Shown piece by piece: positions 12,901 to 27,108 of a DNA stretch of 64,000 bases. This DNA is from Taeniopygia guttata (taxonomy: Eukaryota > Chordata > Aves > Passeriformes > Estrildidae). Both the position numbers and the translations under genes were made by a program. The notes beneath the pieces were generated by a model that was not told the DNA's origin, did no database searches, and saw only the letters and a program-made list of their open reading frames with translations. The stretch is from the NCBI RefSeq assembly GCF_048771995.1, contig NC_133024.1, positions 60,160,501 through 60,224,500 on the forward strand. Reading direction: 5' to 3'. The first letter of the stretch is position 1, and every line of letters begins with the position of its first letter.

Positions 12901-15900
12901 TTACATTGTTAACTAAAACCGATCAAATTACCCAATTTAGCTTGGCAGGGCTGAGATCCTGCTACATTTCTCAGCGATATGCAGTACTTGGATTGTGTCA
13001 TTCATAGGACTTATATTGTTAATGTCCCGTGAACACACAAATAATAGCACCCTCACTGCTTACTGAGTTGATCCATGTTGCACTCACCTTCCATACTTTG
13101 TGGGTTTGAAAAATAAAGCTGGATTTTTTTACTTCTCTTTTGCATGGAAGTGTGGCCCCCAAAGTGTCAAATGTAATGGTTCTATTGCAGCTTTAGTCTT
13201 CCTAGTGACATCTCATGCCAGAGTTACTAAAAATGGTCAGAAGAGTGAATTATCATCACATTACCTTGTATGAGAAGTTGTGGAACTATTTTGTTTACAA
13301 CTGCTCTTTAATAAAACCAGTAACAATATATGTAAATAAAGGCAAAAATATTCATGCAGGTTTCTTCAACTTGTCATTGCCAAATCAATATTCATACCAG
13401 GAACAAGGACGTAGACTTTCCTATTTCAACCTGTAAATTAATAACTTAATTACACTTGAGCTTTTTTTCTTGGTAGCTGTTATTCCTGGTAATCCACATT
13501 TCAGGGTGTTATGCAATTTCAGTAGTGTTAACCAATACTCCTTTCAAAAGTTAAAAATATTTGATTTGTGGTGGGCTGAATGACAGTTTACTATAAGAAA
13601 TATTTAGACCAAAACAAAGCTGTACATGCAATATGTTTGAAAGACAAAAGTTACAAGTTTTGGTCTGCATTTTTTCTGATTCTCAGTTATGAACAAATAA
13701 GGAGTATCAGAAGTAGGATCTTATAAGCATTTTTTTGAAAAAGAAAATGAAGTCTCTTCAGTGTCCGTGAAATTAGCTTTTTACAAATAAGGAATTAATT
13801 TTTATGGTATTGCAGCTTACATTAATGTAATATCTTAACACTTTAGGCACTTGAGCATATTTTGACCCTTTATGGTGTCAGGTCAGAGAAATATGATTTA
13901 TCTTTTTAAAAAGGAAATACTTTCCCCACATAACATACTGTTTTGATTGTCATACAGTTAAAAAAAATAGACTGAAGTTATCATGATTACTAGTAGAATG
14001 GCAATTTCTAGTTATAAAAGGTGGTGATAAAATGAAGTCTTTTACAGCCAAGTATTCCAGCAGGTTTACCAAGTGTCTGTGTTCAAGCACATCAGCAGTG
14101 CTGCAGCATGATTTAGTGTGACAAATAATACCTTGGGTAGGAATGAGAGACTTTTGCCATATCTCTTAAATTTTCAGTCATTTACATTGTGTAAGCATAT
14201 TGAGCAGAAAAGAGGGTGATGAGAATGGCTTTTTGGGTCTCAAATCATCGTACAAAGATGCAGACAACAAAGGTTTGTCTGTGCCCCTTCTGAGTGACTT
14301 TTAAGTGCTGTAAATGGGACCTAATACTGTGGTATCAGCCTCTCCTCTGATAATGAGATCTGCTATATGGCAATGTCAGAGAAAATTACTCTAAAAATCA
14401 GTGTTACTTGAGTTAGTGTAGGAATTGCAAATTAAGTAAAACAATAATAAAGAAAAACAGAACAAGAGGCTTTTGTTTTCTAAAAGTAGCAAAAAAAAGT
14501 AAAAGAGGCAGCCAAGGCAGTAACTGTGAAGTGTTTTATCTTCTAGCCACCTGTTAGTTGTTCAACTGATAATCATGTTTTTCATTTTAAAACAAGGTGT
14601 ATTATCATTGCCACTTATGATTATTTTCTAATCACTTTACATAATCAGTAACTTCTCCGTAGTTTCATCATGAGACATCCATGAAGTTGCAGTAAGTTTA
14701 ATCGAGTATGACTCATTCTCCACCTTTTCCCTCCGAACTCCGTAATGGACACTGTTTGGTTGAAGGTATGGAGTTAAGTGGTTCAATACACTCTCAATTA
14801 CAGTCCTGAAAGAAGAGTTCTGAGGTTCCTTTCATTTGTGTTTTGAGTATAGTGCACATGCACTACAGATTTCTTTCTTCAATGCACTTCTGCAAACTTA
14901 CTCTTGACTTTTTTTACCAGAGTGTAAATCCGAGGAGGTCAGTTCTGAAATGCTGTCTGTTTTCAGTCACTGCAGGGGCATGCGGAATGAGGGTGGTCTG
15001 TGCACACAAACAGCTGGTCATGCTTTTGCTGCCCTATTTCTGTCTTACTGTGTTTGTTCTGTGTGCATGATTGACAGCTCTATGATGTAATCATACAGCT
15101 TCATAGACATAAAATGTCAGTCCATAAATGTGATGATTAAATAGTTGTATCTTTGTCATTCTTACTAGCAGTAATTTCAGTCCCCTAAATGAGAGGGGCA
15201 GTGTTTGTCACAGATGGGTGGATGGGCGATTATCTTTGAGACTTTGTATGGAGGTCATGTGCTTTTTCGCTATTTCATGATGTCCTGTTTTAGATTTGTA
15301 TTTTTATTGCACAATATCAGTGCAATAAGTGGAAATACTTCTACCATTTTAGAAAAGCTATATATTTTTCATCTTCAGTAGTTACATTACAGAAATCTAA
15401 AATACATAAAATACAAATATTTTACATTATAAGGTGTGAATATAATACCAAATTATCCGTCATCACAGAACACACAAAGATAGGCATTCCCAAGTTTCAC
15501 TGAATTTAACTAAAACACATCATGGCAGTTTCAGTAGAAAGTTTCTTCTGCATGTGTTGGCTGTTTCTGTACACTTTGGTTTCTCCTTATGCTGCTTAGG
15601 ATGTTAATCTTCAGTTAACAACTTCATCAGTATCTGTAAAAAGTCAACCTATTACCAGCTCTCAGTTTCTAAACTCTGAAATTACTCCCTTCTCCATTTG
15701 ACTGCAGTTGGGACTATTGGCATTGTTTTGGGGTTTTTTTTGGACAAAACTTTTTAAAAGTCCTTGTTATAAAGTTTTGGCATTTTCTTTTTAAAATATA
15801 AGTTGGATGTAAATGTATCTTAGATATTTACTTTTGGTATGTATTTGAGTAAGCAGGATTTGAGTTTTGGATGTTGTTCCAAAATTAATCCAGCATTTAC

Positions 15901-17433
15901 CGGGTTTATTGATGTCTTTGGTATAAATGCAATTTATTATGTAGTTGGTTGTCATGAATAGTTTGCACTAAAACTAGTTTCTGTGGTAAGCAGCTTGTGG
16001 ATGTAGGTGTTCTCAAATACAGTACTAGTTCTATCCCATTTTTAAACAAGATCAGCATGTTTTGTGCTGTCTGTGAGTTTTCATACTCTAAATAATAACA
16101 GAATCGCACTGAAGTTTATTATCACACTAGAGTTTTGCAGTAAAAAATTCTGAAAAAACTGCAAAAAAAGTGTTGTTGCTAGGCAGGTTGGTTCCTTGCT
16201 CTGTATCTGCTGGCCTAAGTAACAAAATTATGCAGCTTTTGACTCCTGGTAAAGCTAGAACCATTCATGGTAAGCAATAATAAAACAAAAAAGAAAAGAA
16301 AGTGTCACTATTTAATTTGTGTATGAATGACAGTTTTGACTTCCAGTTTCACTAGCTACTTTTCAGGATAGAGAGACATTTACAATATTTTAAAGTTTAA
16401 TTTATTTCAAACTGGAGCTTGAAACTTTGCACTAACAGAAAACAGACATTGAATTTCCATGTCTTGGTTTATTTGGTGTACTGTCAGCTCATTAAGGAAG
16501 TGAGACTGAAAAGCTTCCACAGGAACACTGTTTTCTCAAACTCTTACTGTATGTAATTTTGTTCAGTAAGTATTCATTATCTCAGTAAGGCCTTATTTGC
16601 AATGTAAAATGGTGTATCTTAGCCTTTTGAAAGTACTAGTGTTGCTTGGTTTGATTTAAATGTTAAATATTGTGTGAATATATGGGTATTACATATTGCA
16701 CTTCATATTGTATAGCTAGTCTAGAGTAAGTTGCCACATCAAGGCATTGGTACTATCCAAAAAAGGTACAGGAGTCTAACCTGCTAATTTAAAAAATGCT
16801 ACATAAGAAATTTAGTGTCCAGTGCTTCAGTTTAGAAACTTCATTAAGTATAGTGCCTTTTTGAGTTTCTATCCCTGGGTATCATTTTTCAAATATCAGA
16901 TATTTTTCAAGTATCAGGTGATATTTTAATACCAAGTTTTAGACTATTATATTAGAGAATTTTGCGTACTTCTAAAGTTTTCTGCAAGTACTTTTTCTTT
17001 AGACTTCATATTGCTTATGCTTGTGCTTTTAACAGCTTTCTAACCCACTGTTTGCTATTTTATAGGGTAGTTTTTTCAGTTGGTTCCGTTTAAGCATTTG
17101 AATAATGTCCAGATATACAAAAATGTGCAGACTTCATTGGAATGAGTGGATCACATGTGCTTCCTCATCCTTGTGAACTTGGGCATAATTTTGGAAGGAT
17201 TAGAAAGCCTAAGCTCTTCTATCTTAGCATTCTGATGTTATATGATAGCTTCAGTATTTAGAGGAAATAAAAGAAATCTGGGCTGTCTAGTGACTAAGGC
17301 AATACTAGGAAGAAACTATTCCTACATGTTTATGCTAGAATATTGTGATAGTTTATTTATCAATATCTTTCTATTTTTGTATTTTTAATTTTTTGCACTC
17401 TTTTTCTGTTCTAATGGCTGCCCTTCGGGATAG
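9912..17433 (+). other. LRCH1 intron
   Basis: A 7.5-kb intron before the first alternative last exon. It is uniformly AT-rich. Frames such as 11862-12170 (-) and 12167-12433 (-) are short and lack recognisable motifs. I see no repeat family that I can name. Confidence 0.75.
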
Positions 17434-17640
17434 GCTGACCTCTGCTCTCCGTATGACATCCTGCAGTCGGATATTCGTCACATTCGAAAGACTGTTGACA
17501 CTCTGCTCGCCCTCGGGGAGAAACCCCCACAATCAACTTCTACTTTTCGCTCCTGGGATCTAATAGGCTTTTGTCTTTTCCATATACTTTTTATAGTCTT
17601 GATGTATATAACTTATCACTGGAATTTGCTAACAGCATAA
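17434..17640 (+). CDS. LRCH1: LRCH1 alternative last exon with membrane-spanning tail
   Basis: After the acceptor TAG at 17431-17433, this exon encodes 68 residues and a TAA stop. It reads ADLCSPYDILQSDIRHIRKT, then VDTLLALGEKPPQSTSTFRS, then a hydrophobic segment IGFCLFHILFIVLMYITYHW close to the end. That tail looks like a single C-terminal transmembrane anchor. It joins in phase to GIPE of the previous exon, matching the long human LRCH1 isoform as I recall it. Using this end replaces the last third of the CH domain with the anchor. The first downstream AATAAA I see is at 18970-18975, so its 3' UTR may be about 1.3 kb. The exon is intact and its protein close to the mammalian one, which argues it is functional. 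Confidence 0.93.
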   Translation, partial: ADLCSPYDILQSDIRHIRKTVDTLLALGEKPPQSTSTFRSWDLIGFCLFHILFIVLMYITYHWNLLTA

Positions 17641-20600
17641 CCTGTTCGCATGTGCGCACAAACTTTCTGCTTTGTCTCTGAAAAATTACAGGTACTTAAT
17701 TTCCTTCCTTTGCCTTTCAAACTTCTCCCTTTCCCTTGCTTCCCTTCCTTGTAATATCTTTATTAATCTCTTGAAATAGAAGAGAGGAGTAGCATCTTGA
17801 AGGCAAGTCCCATGTCTTCTGTCCCCTCCAGCTGTAGTTTAAGAACTTATGTATCTCTTTATTTATAGCTTTTCTTTCATGTTGCCTAGACTACTCACTA
17901 AATGTGTTAAAGCAGTGAAGCTCCTCTTATTCCATATTTGGGTGTAGGCTAGATGTGTATCACAAGCTAAAGAGAGCTGAGCCTCTTACTTTTTGTGAAA
18001 ATTCAAGAATGCTGCAGATATTGAGGCAGCTTCAGGTGGCACTTCCAGCAAGTGATAGTATTTTCCGAGTGGGTGCTAATTATCTCTGCACATGCTGTGT
18101 TAAGAGCACTTAGAGAACTATCTTTCAAATTACTGTGATTTTTTTAAAAGTCTTATATATTAACAAGAGTACTGTAACTTTAAAGATTATTGTTCGTCTC
18201 TGCTGTTCTGATTAAATTCCATACTGGAGTAGTTATGTTTTCCTATGGTAGAATAATCTTTTTCTTCTGTCACACAAAACAGTGTTGGACTCCTTTTAAA
18301 CATTTGCTACATTAGACTCCAAAGGTGACTGTAGATTAGCAATGGGTATGAGCAAAGCCATAGAATCCAAGGAACTCTAGAATGTTTCAGGTACAGTGAG
18401 ACAGTTTAAGAATAAGCTATTAGATTCCTTTACCTGCCATTCTTTAGTCCAGCAAGTAGTCAAGCAAGTCCCATCATTATCTTCTCTGTTTCATCACCTG
18501 TGAAAATGCAGATACTGTTTGTTTGTTTGTTTGTTTGTTTGTGTAAGCAGTGGAGCAAAGACAATGTAGCTAGGAAAACAGATCCTCTGGGAAGACTCTA
18601 GCTTTTCCATCCTAGGAAGTTTTAAAGAGCAGTTTAGACATACATTAGGCAGGAGCTATTTTGGTATGTTTGAACTCTGCCTGTGGTTAGACTGCTGGAC
18701 CAGTTACTTTCATTTCCCTTCCAGGTCTGGGTCCTGTCCATCCTCTCTAAACTTAAAATAAGACAATTTTTGGGTTTCCTCCTTATTGACATGAAATATA
18801 CAAATGAAAATTGATAGAAAAATACAAACCCTCGAGTATAAACCTATATTGACGTTGCAATATTGGCCTAGATGCTGTTGCCTAAATTTGTAACTCAGAC
18901 TAGCTAACCAAAGGACATCAGTTTTGTGTCTTGGAAATGCAGGCATTCATTTCCCCCCATCTAGTATATAATAAAATAAGCTATAGACTTTTAGAATATA
19001 ACTAGGCTAAGAATTTGTATGTTACTGATTATTCTGGCCATACAGTTATTATTTAATGCTGCTCTAGAAATATCCCAACTCCACAGATACTTATAAAATT
19101 TTATTAAAAAACTTTAAAATGCAGTTCTATTCCTGGTTTATGTGGCTTAAATACATAGCTATATATGTATATATATCTGTTGATATAGACATAAAAAGTA
19201 GTAAATGTATTATTAGATACATATTTTACAATGGAAAAATTAACTTCCGATGATGGATAAATCAAAATTTTTAAAACGTTTGGTGTCTGGCAGTTTCCAG
19301 TGCATACCTATAACAACTTTATTGTAAAGAGTGTCATCTGTGACCAAGTGAGAGTTCAGTGAGTGCTTTAAAGCTTTTTATTTGGATGTAGCTATAGACT
19401 TGTTCCCTCATCCTGCACAGGCCTGTCTTCTAACTCTGTGCCTAATTTCAGCAATTCCAACACCGGACACCTGTTTATTCAGTCACAGCTTGACATTTAA
19501 GCTTCCACTTCGAGCAGATCTTTGTTTTGATTTTTTGTTGTCTTGTTCTAATTATTTTACTTTTCTGATGAAACTGAGTGACATATGGCTTGAATCAGTT
19601 CAGAATCTACTAATATGTTCGTCTATAATCCAGTGTTGGCATTTGAGACAGAAGTGATGTCTTCTATAGGGTTGGGATTTTGATACTGTTCCCATAAGTT
19701 GTTAACAGGTCTGTGTTATGCCCTCCCTATATAGTGCTGAGCTACATGTATAAGTTCATCTTTTCAAATTAGAAAATCACATGGAGAAAGGTTTTGCTAC
19801 CATCCTATACTACACGTCTGTCTCTTTATCTAATAGCACATCTGATTACCCACTGTATCCAATAGTTTGGAGTGCAGTAAGAGGAGTAATCAATGTGTTT
19901 TGCATGTTCAGTGTGCAGAAATGGAAGTTCGTGTCTTCAGTGGTTTTGAATGCTTTATCAGAGTAGACACTGGGCCAGAAACTGAAGTACTGTTGTGCCA
20001 GTAGACCAAGTGAATGTCCCTCAGTCACAGTGACACTTAACTCTCAAACTTGTCTGATGTCCTAACTTTGTATATACTTACCATGCAAACAGAGTCATCA
20101 CTTAGGGACCATTTTCTGTTCTCAGCTATGACAATATCTGGTATTTAAAGTGTAGCATTATGTGCAGTTTCTGGTAGTTAGAGATGGCAAAGCTATCTTG
20201 AAACAGATGTTGAAAACACCAAACATACTTTGTTCATGACAAGTACACCTTGCTAACATACATGCACCTTACCCAGTTTGGTATTTTTTGAAGGTTGTTA
20301 TTGATTACACTTCCAAATATCTATAAATCTTACAGGGAAAGAAGTAGTGAAATTACCCTTACATTTTCTAAGTCTGAATATAATAAAATTTCTCAAAATA
20401 TATTTCAAATGTAATGCAAATATGAAAAATATGTCTTTCCATCTCTGAAGTCAGTAATTCTTACACTAAATGGGAAACTAGAAACTAAAACATTATTAAT
20501 CTACTCTAATGGGTTCTTTGCTAAATTCAGAGTCCCGCTTCTGTGCTGCTGTTCTGTGGCTTTAGTACTTGTGAACCAAACAATTCAACTCTTTGATGGT

Positions 20601-23600
20601 TCCTCACCTTTGAGGAGATGTCAATATTGAGATACCCAGTTAGATATAATTGGTACTTACTGCTCATAGCCAGTCACATAATTAAGTTGATCGCCTTGAG
20701 TTAAAAAAAAAAAGTTCACTGTAGTTCACCCCTATATTCATTAATAATATTAATTATATTTGCTTCTGTGTTTCTTTTCCCATTCATTGTTTTGTGTTGC
20801 AGTGATCATCAGAGATTTTCAAACCATGATATCCTAATAAATGGATTTCCAATCTGTGCTGTGCTCAATCATAGTCTCATGTCCTCTGGAGGTCATCTCA
20901 TCCATACAGCAATAAAATACTAAATATAGCTTGTAGCGGATATTTGTGCAGGCAAAATGTGTTTGCACTGGATCACAAGTGGCATTTTGATGTGAGGATT
21001 TGGCTTGCTTTTTCCTTGATCCAGAAAAAAGAAATATTTTCAAGTGCAGTGTAATGTAGTGTAGTAGTCCTTCAAATACCTTTTGTATATTAACAAGTTT
21101 TTATAACTGAAAGCTTTATATAGATCCCATTGTGCTCCTAATAAGTGCTCTGAAAGTTGAACGTTATGTGGATGGGGACTGAATTAGATCTGAGCAAATA
21201 TTCAATGGAGTTTGCTGTCGGAATCTTTAATAAGTTGCCAAAGGATTGCCATGTCATTGTTTTATACAAAAATTTTTCTCCTGTTATAAGAAAAAACCCA
21301 AAAAAACCCAGTCATACATGCAAGTTGAAGAAAAAAAACAGTACAGCTGGTTTTATGAACGTTTGCCATTTCCTTCATTTCTGGAACACAAGCTGTATTA
21401 TGCAGAAAGAGCAGTAGAAAAATACTGTAAGGTAATGATATATTTTGCTTTGATGATACAAAGCACTTGTGACTTTCTCAGAATTTAAAATGTAAGTTTA
21501 TGGTATAATTGGTATTTCCCTTGTAAGACTCTGTTCTCTCTTACTGTTTCATGTGTGTCTTGTGTTTATTAAGATTTTTTGTTCCTTGGAGTTTTGGGTC
21601 ACCATTTTCCAAGCTTGTTAGAATAAAATTGTGAGGGATTTTATAAAATATGTGGTCTACTTCTAAACTTTATGGCTCAATGTCATAATTTATAGAAGAA
21701 TCCAAAGCTCATCATCAACAATTACAGTTTTGCAAATATTTCCGATTTATTGAATGTGCAGAAGATGCACCTATTTAGATGTCTAACTGTACACCAAGTA
21801 CATGATTTTGCAGCTGCAGTATAGCCTGAATTACTGTGCTTTTTTATATCTTTTCATTTGTACTCGAAATGGTAGTTCAGGGCATCTGGGCATATACAAA
21901 CATCAACATTAATAGTGGAAAAGGAAAAAATATATAAAAGTATATAATTTAAAATTGTCTTAGATATATGAAAAAGTAAATATTTGCTATAGCTTTCTTT
22001 TCTGACCTTTAGAAAGAAAATCGGTTTTGTCCTTAAAAAACACAAAGGTTGAGTACATTGGACATAAGTTTGCTTAAGTGTAATGCCCTGAAGTTTCTTT
22101 TATTGACTTCCCACTTCAAAATACTTGGCTTCAAACATTAAATAATGGGCATTACATGGACTTAGATTTTTTAATTTGTGCTTTGAGAAATTGCACATTC
22201 CAGTATTTATTGTTTTATTAATATTTTCCCCCGTACATCTGAAATCTCACATTCTACAAATACAAGGAAGAAAGAGAAAGGCTCTTGCTGAAGTGTGGGA
22301 TTCCATTCCTCTGTATTTTTACCAACAAATACAGACAGCTGGGCCTTACTCTTACCATGATGTGGTCATTTTACCACTTACCAATCTGATATTTTGACAG
22401 CAGCGTCTTTTTTTATAAATACTTACTGGATCTGAATTGCCAAGCTCCTTGCCCTGCCATAAACTAACTCAGTTGTCTTAACTTTGAAGACATCTAGTGT
22501 CAAATAAAAATAGATATGTATGTGAAGCGTGTCACGTATTCTTGAGGCATTAGTGTCATTCTGTATTCCCGACTTCTGTCCTAAATCAGATATTTCATCC
22601 AGGATTAGAAACTTGCTGTGGCAAGCACATGCACATGTGCACTTTTGTGGGTACATCTGTGGTGCTGTTTCTTTGTGCTGCTTTGTGATTCAGCCTCCTG
22701 CTGCTGCCTCCTTTTTGTGCACTTCTTAACATTTTTTCCTTCAGGAGGAGTTTGTTCTTTTGCTTCATTATGAGTTTGAAAACATCTTTATTCATTTGAA
22801 ATGGGTGTGTGTCTGTAGTTGATTTGCTTGCAACAAGTAATTTAAATTCCTTTGTGTTCTTAGAGAGAAAAAAGGCAGTAAAAATATATTAGATATTCAT
22901 TTTTGTACTGGATAGAGAATAGAGAAATTGGTGCTGCTATGAGAGGTGTGGCTACCCTTCCCACCACATTTATTCTAATCTGCTCTGTAGAATTAGTATC
23001 CATTTCTTCCATGTGTTCTTTTGGTGTTTGTTCAGTGATGGTTTTGACAGGGATGTTTTTAGAGAGAGAGAATTCAAACCTCTATACAAAAATGTTATGT
23101 GTTTACATCTATTGTAATTGGGACAGAAATTTTATTTAATGTGGGGAGAAGTGAGTGAAGTTGAGCATCCTCAGAGTCCAGGGGAAAGTTCTCCTTTTGG
23201 CTGGTCAGATATTTGCTTCAAAATGCTAGGATTTAAGGAAAACTTTGAAATCTCCATGGCTTGCAGTTTGCGGTTTCAGAGAGCAGTTGTATCTGGTGAG
23301 GGAATGAGGCAGAGCATGAAAAGCAGGGACAGCAACTGAACTTAAGTATGGAGACACCTGGGATGTTACTGCTATTATGGAAAGCTGTTGTCTGCGCTTT
23401 GGATTCCATCTTGGCAAGATTTGACTTTTCTTAGTCTGAGAAAAAAATTCTGACTCAAAAAAATCTGATTTGAAAAGTGCGGGAGACAGGGTTGATAAAA
23501 GCCATTTCCAAAGCTTTTAAGATAGTGTTTAGGGCTTCCATATAGAACTGATTTCTGACACATTAACAGAAGTTTGTCATTTTTGGGAGGTGGCATCAGT

Positions 23601-26600
23601 CTCATTGTCAAGTTTGGAAAGTTCTTTATAGCCATGTGTTTAGCTGCTGAACTAAAAAATACTAGCCAAGTTCCACATGCTTCATAAGAGAAGGCTGTCA
23701 AGTATATGTTTTGATCACTAACATAGAATGATACATAAAAAAGTTACATGGTGGAAAACTTTTCACTCCTACAGCATAGTAGTATGGTCCCATTTTTTTT
23801 TACAGATCTCCTAGAACAGCTTTCCTGATTGGAGTATGCATCTTGTAAATACAGCAGGTAGACAAAATTACTTGCTGTATTTAAAATAATAAGATAAAAC
23901 TTGCCCTTAGAAACAGAAAAAAAAACATATTGTATGGGTTTTTTATAGGAAATGGGGCATGGATTCCCTTATGCTTTAAGTGCAAATGTGCTTACAAGCA
24001 AGTGCAAAAATCCTAGCAAGAGAGCATGACAGAACAGCTCAGTGGGTGCTACAAGGTGCCACAAAAACAATGGGTTTGGAATTAAAATTTTTCTTAAGCA
24101 AACATTCTTAAGTGTGGTGGTTTAAGCAAATCTGACTTCAATAGCAAAACGTAGAATATTGTCAAACATAAATATCTAGCAAGGTAGGTTTTCTTAGGTT
24201 TGGGGTTTTGGGTTCAGTCCATACCCTTCAGCTGTGTAATACTAGTTCCTTAGTTTTCAGGTACTGGATTCAACAGGCCTTCTTATTAAATGCCTTTTGT
24301 CTAGCATGGAAGAATAATGAAATATTGGCATGCTAAGGACCACCAAATCTGTGAAACAAGAGCCTACTGTGCAAGGACACAAGAGTGTGGAAAGAATTAA
24401 CATTTCACTTCAGGTGTCTGATTTCTATTCTCAAATAAGATTAATATGAATATTTTCTAAAAAAAATATCAAAATGAGAGCATTGTGGATTTTTAGATGA
24501 ACTTGCTCCCAGGACAGTAGATTGGTAAAATGTCTAGTAGAAATCACACCTTTGAAGTAGAAGAATATTGGGTGGGTTTTTTCACCCTTCTATTTGATAT
24601 CACTGTATCTACCTTCTTATGTAGCTACTCCAGAGCTAATCAGCATCCGTTTAGGAGTTTGCATCCTAAACGATATGATTTTCTGGAAAAGACACTTCTT
24701 TTTCCCAGAGGAATAAAAGTTGGGGGGAACCATCTCTGAAAGCTTGCATGTCAATATTTCAGTCAGAAGAATGAATTGCAGACTCACCGTCTTAACTTAA
24801 ATGATCACTTTATGGTAGGAATGTTTGGAATGGAAATGTGACTGATGACCTGGAATGGCTGCAAGATGGGGGTAGTTCCTTGGCCTTACTGGACAAATAG
24901 TTGCAGCAGAGAGGGGCAGGGCTGACAGGAACAGGAGGCTTTTGCCACGATAGTTTGGTCAATGTGAATCAAAATCCACAAACTCAGTGAAATAATAACT
25001 CAGCATTTGCAAGAATATTACTATATAAACTCTCTTCCATGTGGGGACATGTATGTTGTCCATCTCCAGCAGACCTACTCATCCAAGCTCCTTGAAAATT
25101 ATCTGTTTGAAATTGTTTCTTGGGTCTTAAAGAAATCTTTCAAACATAAAATAATAAATACTAAAACAACTTCAGTAGTAAATATAAAATGTAAAAAAAA
25201 AATACAGATAAATTACAGTTATCAGTATCAAATGCTGTGATTGTGAATGAAGTTTGGCTTCATCCTCAGCTTCAGTAGTTAATAGGTATGTTTTACAGCT
25301 TTTCCTCTCACTGGGGCTGTGAGGAGCTTCACAAGAAATTTAAGCTAACTAAATATTGGTTATGCATAAGGGAAATATTCATTAACAAAAGAAAGTCATA
25401 AACATCAGAAGTAGTGGAACAGCTGTTTAGTACTGATACTTTTCTGGAGCTGTGGACCACTGGAGGAGGTTTCCTGAGCAAGGACTGGACAAGAGTGGAA
25501 GGAACATAGGTGCATAACACAGTAAAGACTGTGTGAATTGTTCGTGTGTGTACCAGTTCCATTGTATTGAATTGTAAGGTCCACAGGAGTCAAGAAAGGA
25601 ACTAGAACTGAAAAAAATGTGTCATGAGAAGAGAGGTTAAAGAGATCAGTGAGTTTAAATTGAAGAAGTAATCAGTATGAGGAAGTGTGGAAAAGCACTA
25701 TGAATTGTATAAAGATAAAAATAAGGCACCCTTAGTTAACCTTACAGATGCAAGAGGAATATTAAGTAGAAGACAGGCAGTTAATTAAAACAATCTCAAA
25801 TGCATCAGTAGTTTTAAAAGCTGAAAGCATATTGAATAACTAAGATATTCAATAGTGAGAATATCAAAACCACCCTCTCTTTGCAAAAAATCAGTATTCC
25901 AAGTCTGCTGATGGTTATGTATGGATGTTTTGGGAATTAACAGGTTAGACCACACAGATGGTGCCTTTTTTATGCTTAAAGCAATGGCAGAGCTGAAGGA
26001 CTTCATGAGCCAGACAGTGTTTCCATGTGTTTTTGTTTAATAGCTCTGTTTGGATTTTTCTCTTACCTGTATATTTTTGTCATCCCACTTACGCTTTTGG
26101 CTTCTATGTTGTGGCAGTGAGTCTCACAGTTGTAATTATGGTTTATGTGATGTAGTCTGGCTTTTCCATTTATTTATTATGAATCTGCTGCCCGATTTCA
26201 TAATTTCATTGATTTCTTAACAAGAATACTCAGTAACATTGAGAAAAACTTTCTAAGGAGAGGGCCAGTCATGACACAAGACTGCTCCTTTAAGGCTTTC
26301 TCTAATTATTCATGGTGGGTGTCTTGTTCTCCCTGTAGGAGATACAGTATTTACTGTTTGACTGTCTCATGCTATGAGAGCCTCTGTGGACAGCTAGTGA
26401 GTTCCATCCTGGCCATGACTGCTGTGTCCTTATGGTGAATAGTTGATTCCCGGGTGTTTCAAATAAGGTGCCAATACTCAAAACTAAATACTTTGCCCAT
26501 TGAATGCACGACATTGCACATACTTCCCTGTATGTGCTAGTGTATAGTTTTCAAAGTGCATATCCTGGGTCCTGTCTAGAGCTCAGTGGGAGAATAGGGG

Positions 26601-26994
26601 TTTTTTGGTTTGCTTTTTTTTTTAAAGTCAGCCTTCCACCCCCCATCTCACACATATGTCATAACAGGACAAATGCTGTTTTATCCTGCTTCATAGGTGA
26701 AAGTTTGGTGTGTGCTTGCTGGCCCTCACTCTTAGCTGTTTACATGCTGTAATGACCACAGAACATCTTGGCTTCTGGGGCCCAGAGCATTAACAGATCT
26801 CTCACTAACTCTTAGACGTAGCGGGAGTAAATTCAGACACTTTCAGTCAAAATCACAGGAAGTTCTTTCAAATTAAAAATAGGAAATGACTTCTGCTTGC
26901 TGGAATTTGTCTTCCAAATGTGATCATGTGAAACGCCGTTCTGTAGTGAGTATTGAATATTCTAATTTTTACTCCTTTTTTTGTCTTTTTCTAG
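17641..26994 (+). other. LRCH1 alternative 3' UTR and intron
   Basis: For the tail-anchored isoform the first part (to about 18990, AATAAA at 18970-18975) is probably 3' UTR. For the CH-complete isoform all of it is intron, ending in the acceptor TTTTTCTAG at 26994. It holds a (GTTT)n microsatellite at 18517-18541. I recognise no other gene or repeat; the open frames are short. Confidence 0.65.
18517..18541. repeat. (GTTT)n microsatellite
   Basis: Six perfect GTTT units plus one base, in the LRCH1 intron or alternative 3' UTR. Confidence 0.9.
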
Positions 26995-27108
26995 GAGAAG
27001 CTCTGCCTACCACATCACATCCTAGAAGAAAAGGGCTTGGTAAAAGTGAGCATAACAGTTCAAGCATTGCTAGATGTAACCACAGTGAAACAAGCTTTAT
27101 TCACATGA
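26995..27108 (+). CDS. LRCH1: LRCH1 last exon completing the CH domain
   Basis: The acceptor TTTTTCTAG at 26994 opens a 37-codon exon ending in TGA at 27106-27108. It encodes EKLCLPHHILEEKGLVKVSI followed by TVQALLDVTTVKQALFT. This finishes the CH domain after GIPE and matches the usual C-terminus of LRCH1 (ending QALFT). It is the alternative to the membrane-anchored exon at 17434; both start in the same phase, so they are mutually exclusive ends. The exon is intact. Confidence 0.95.
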   Translation, partial: EKLCLPHHILEEKGLVKVSITVQALLDVTTVKQALFT

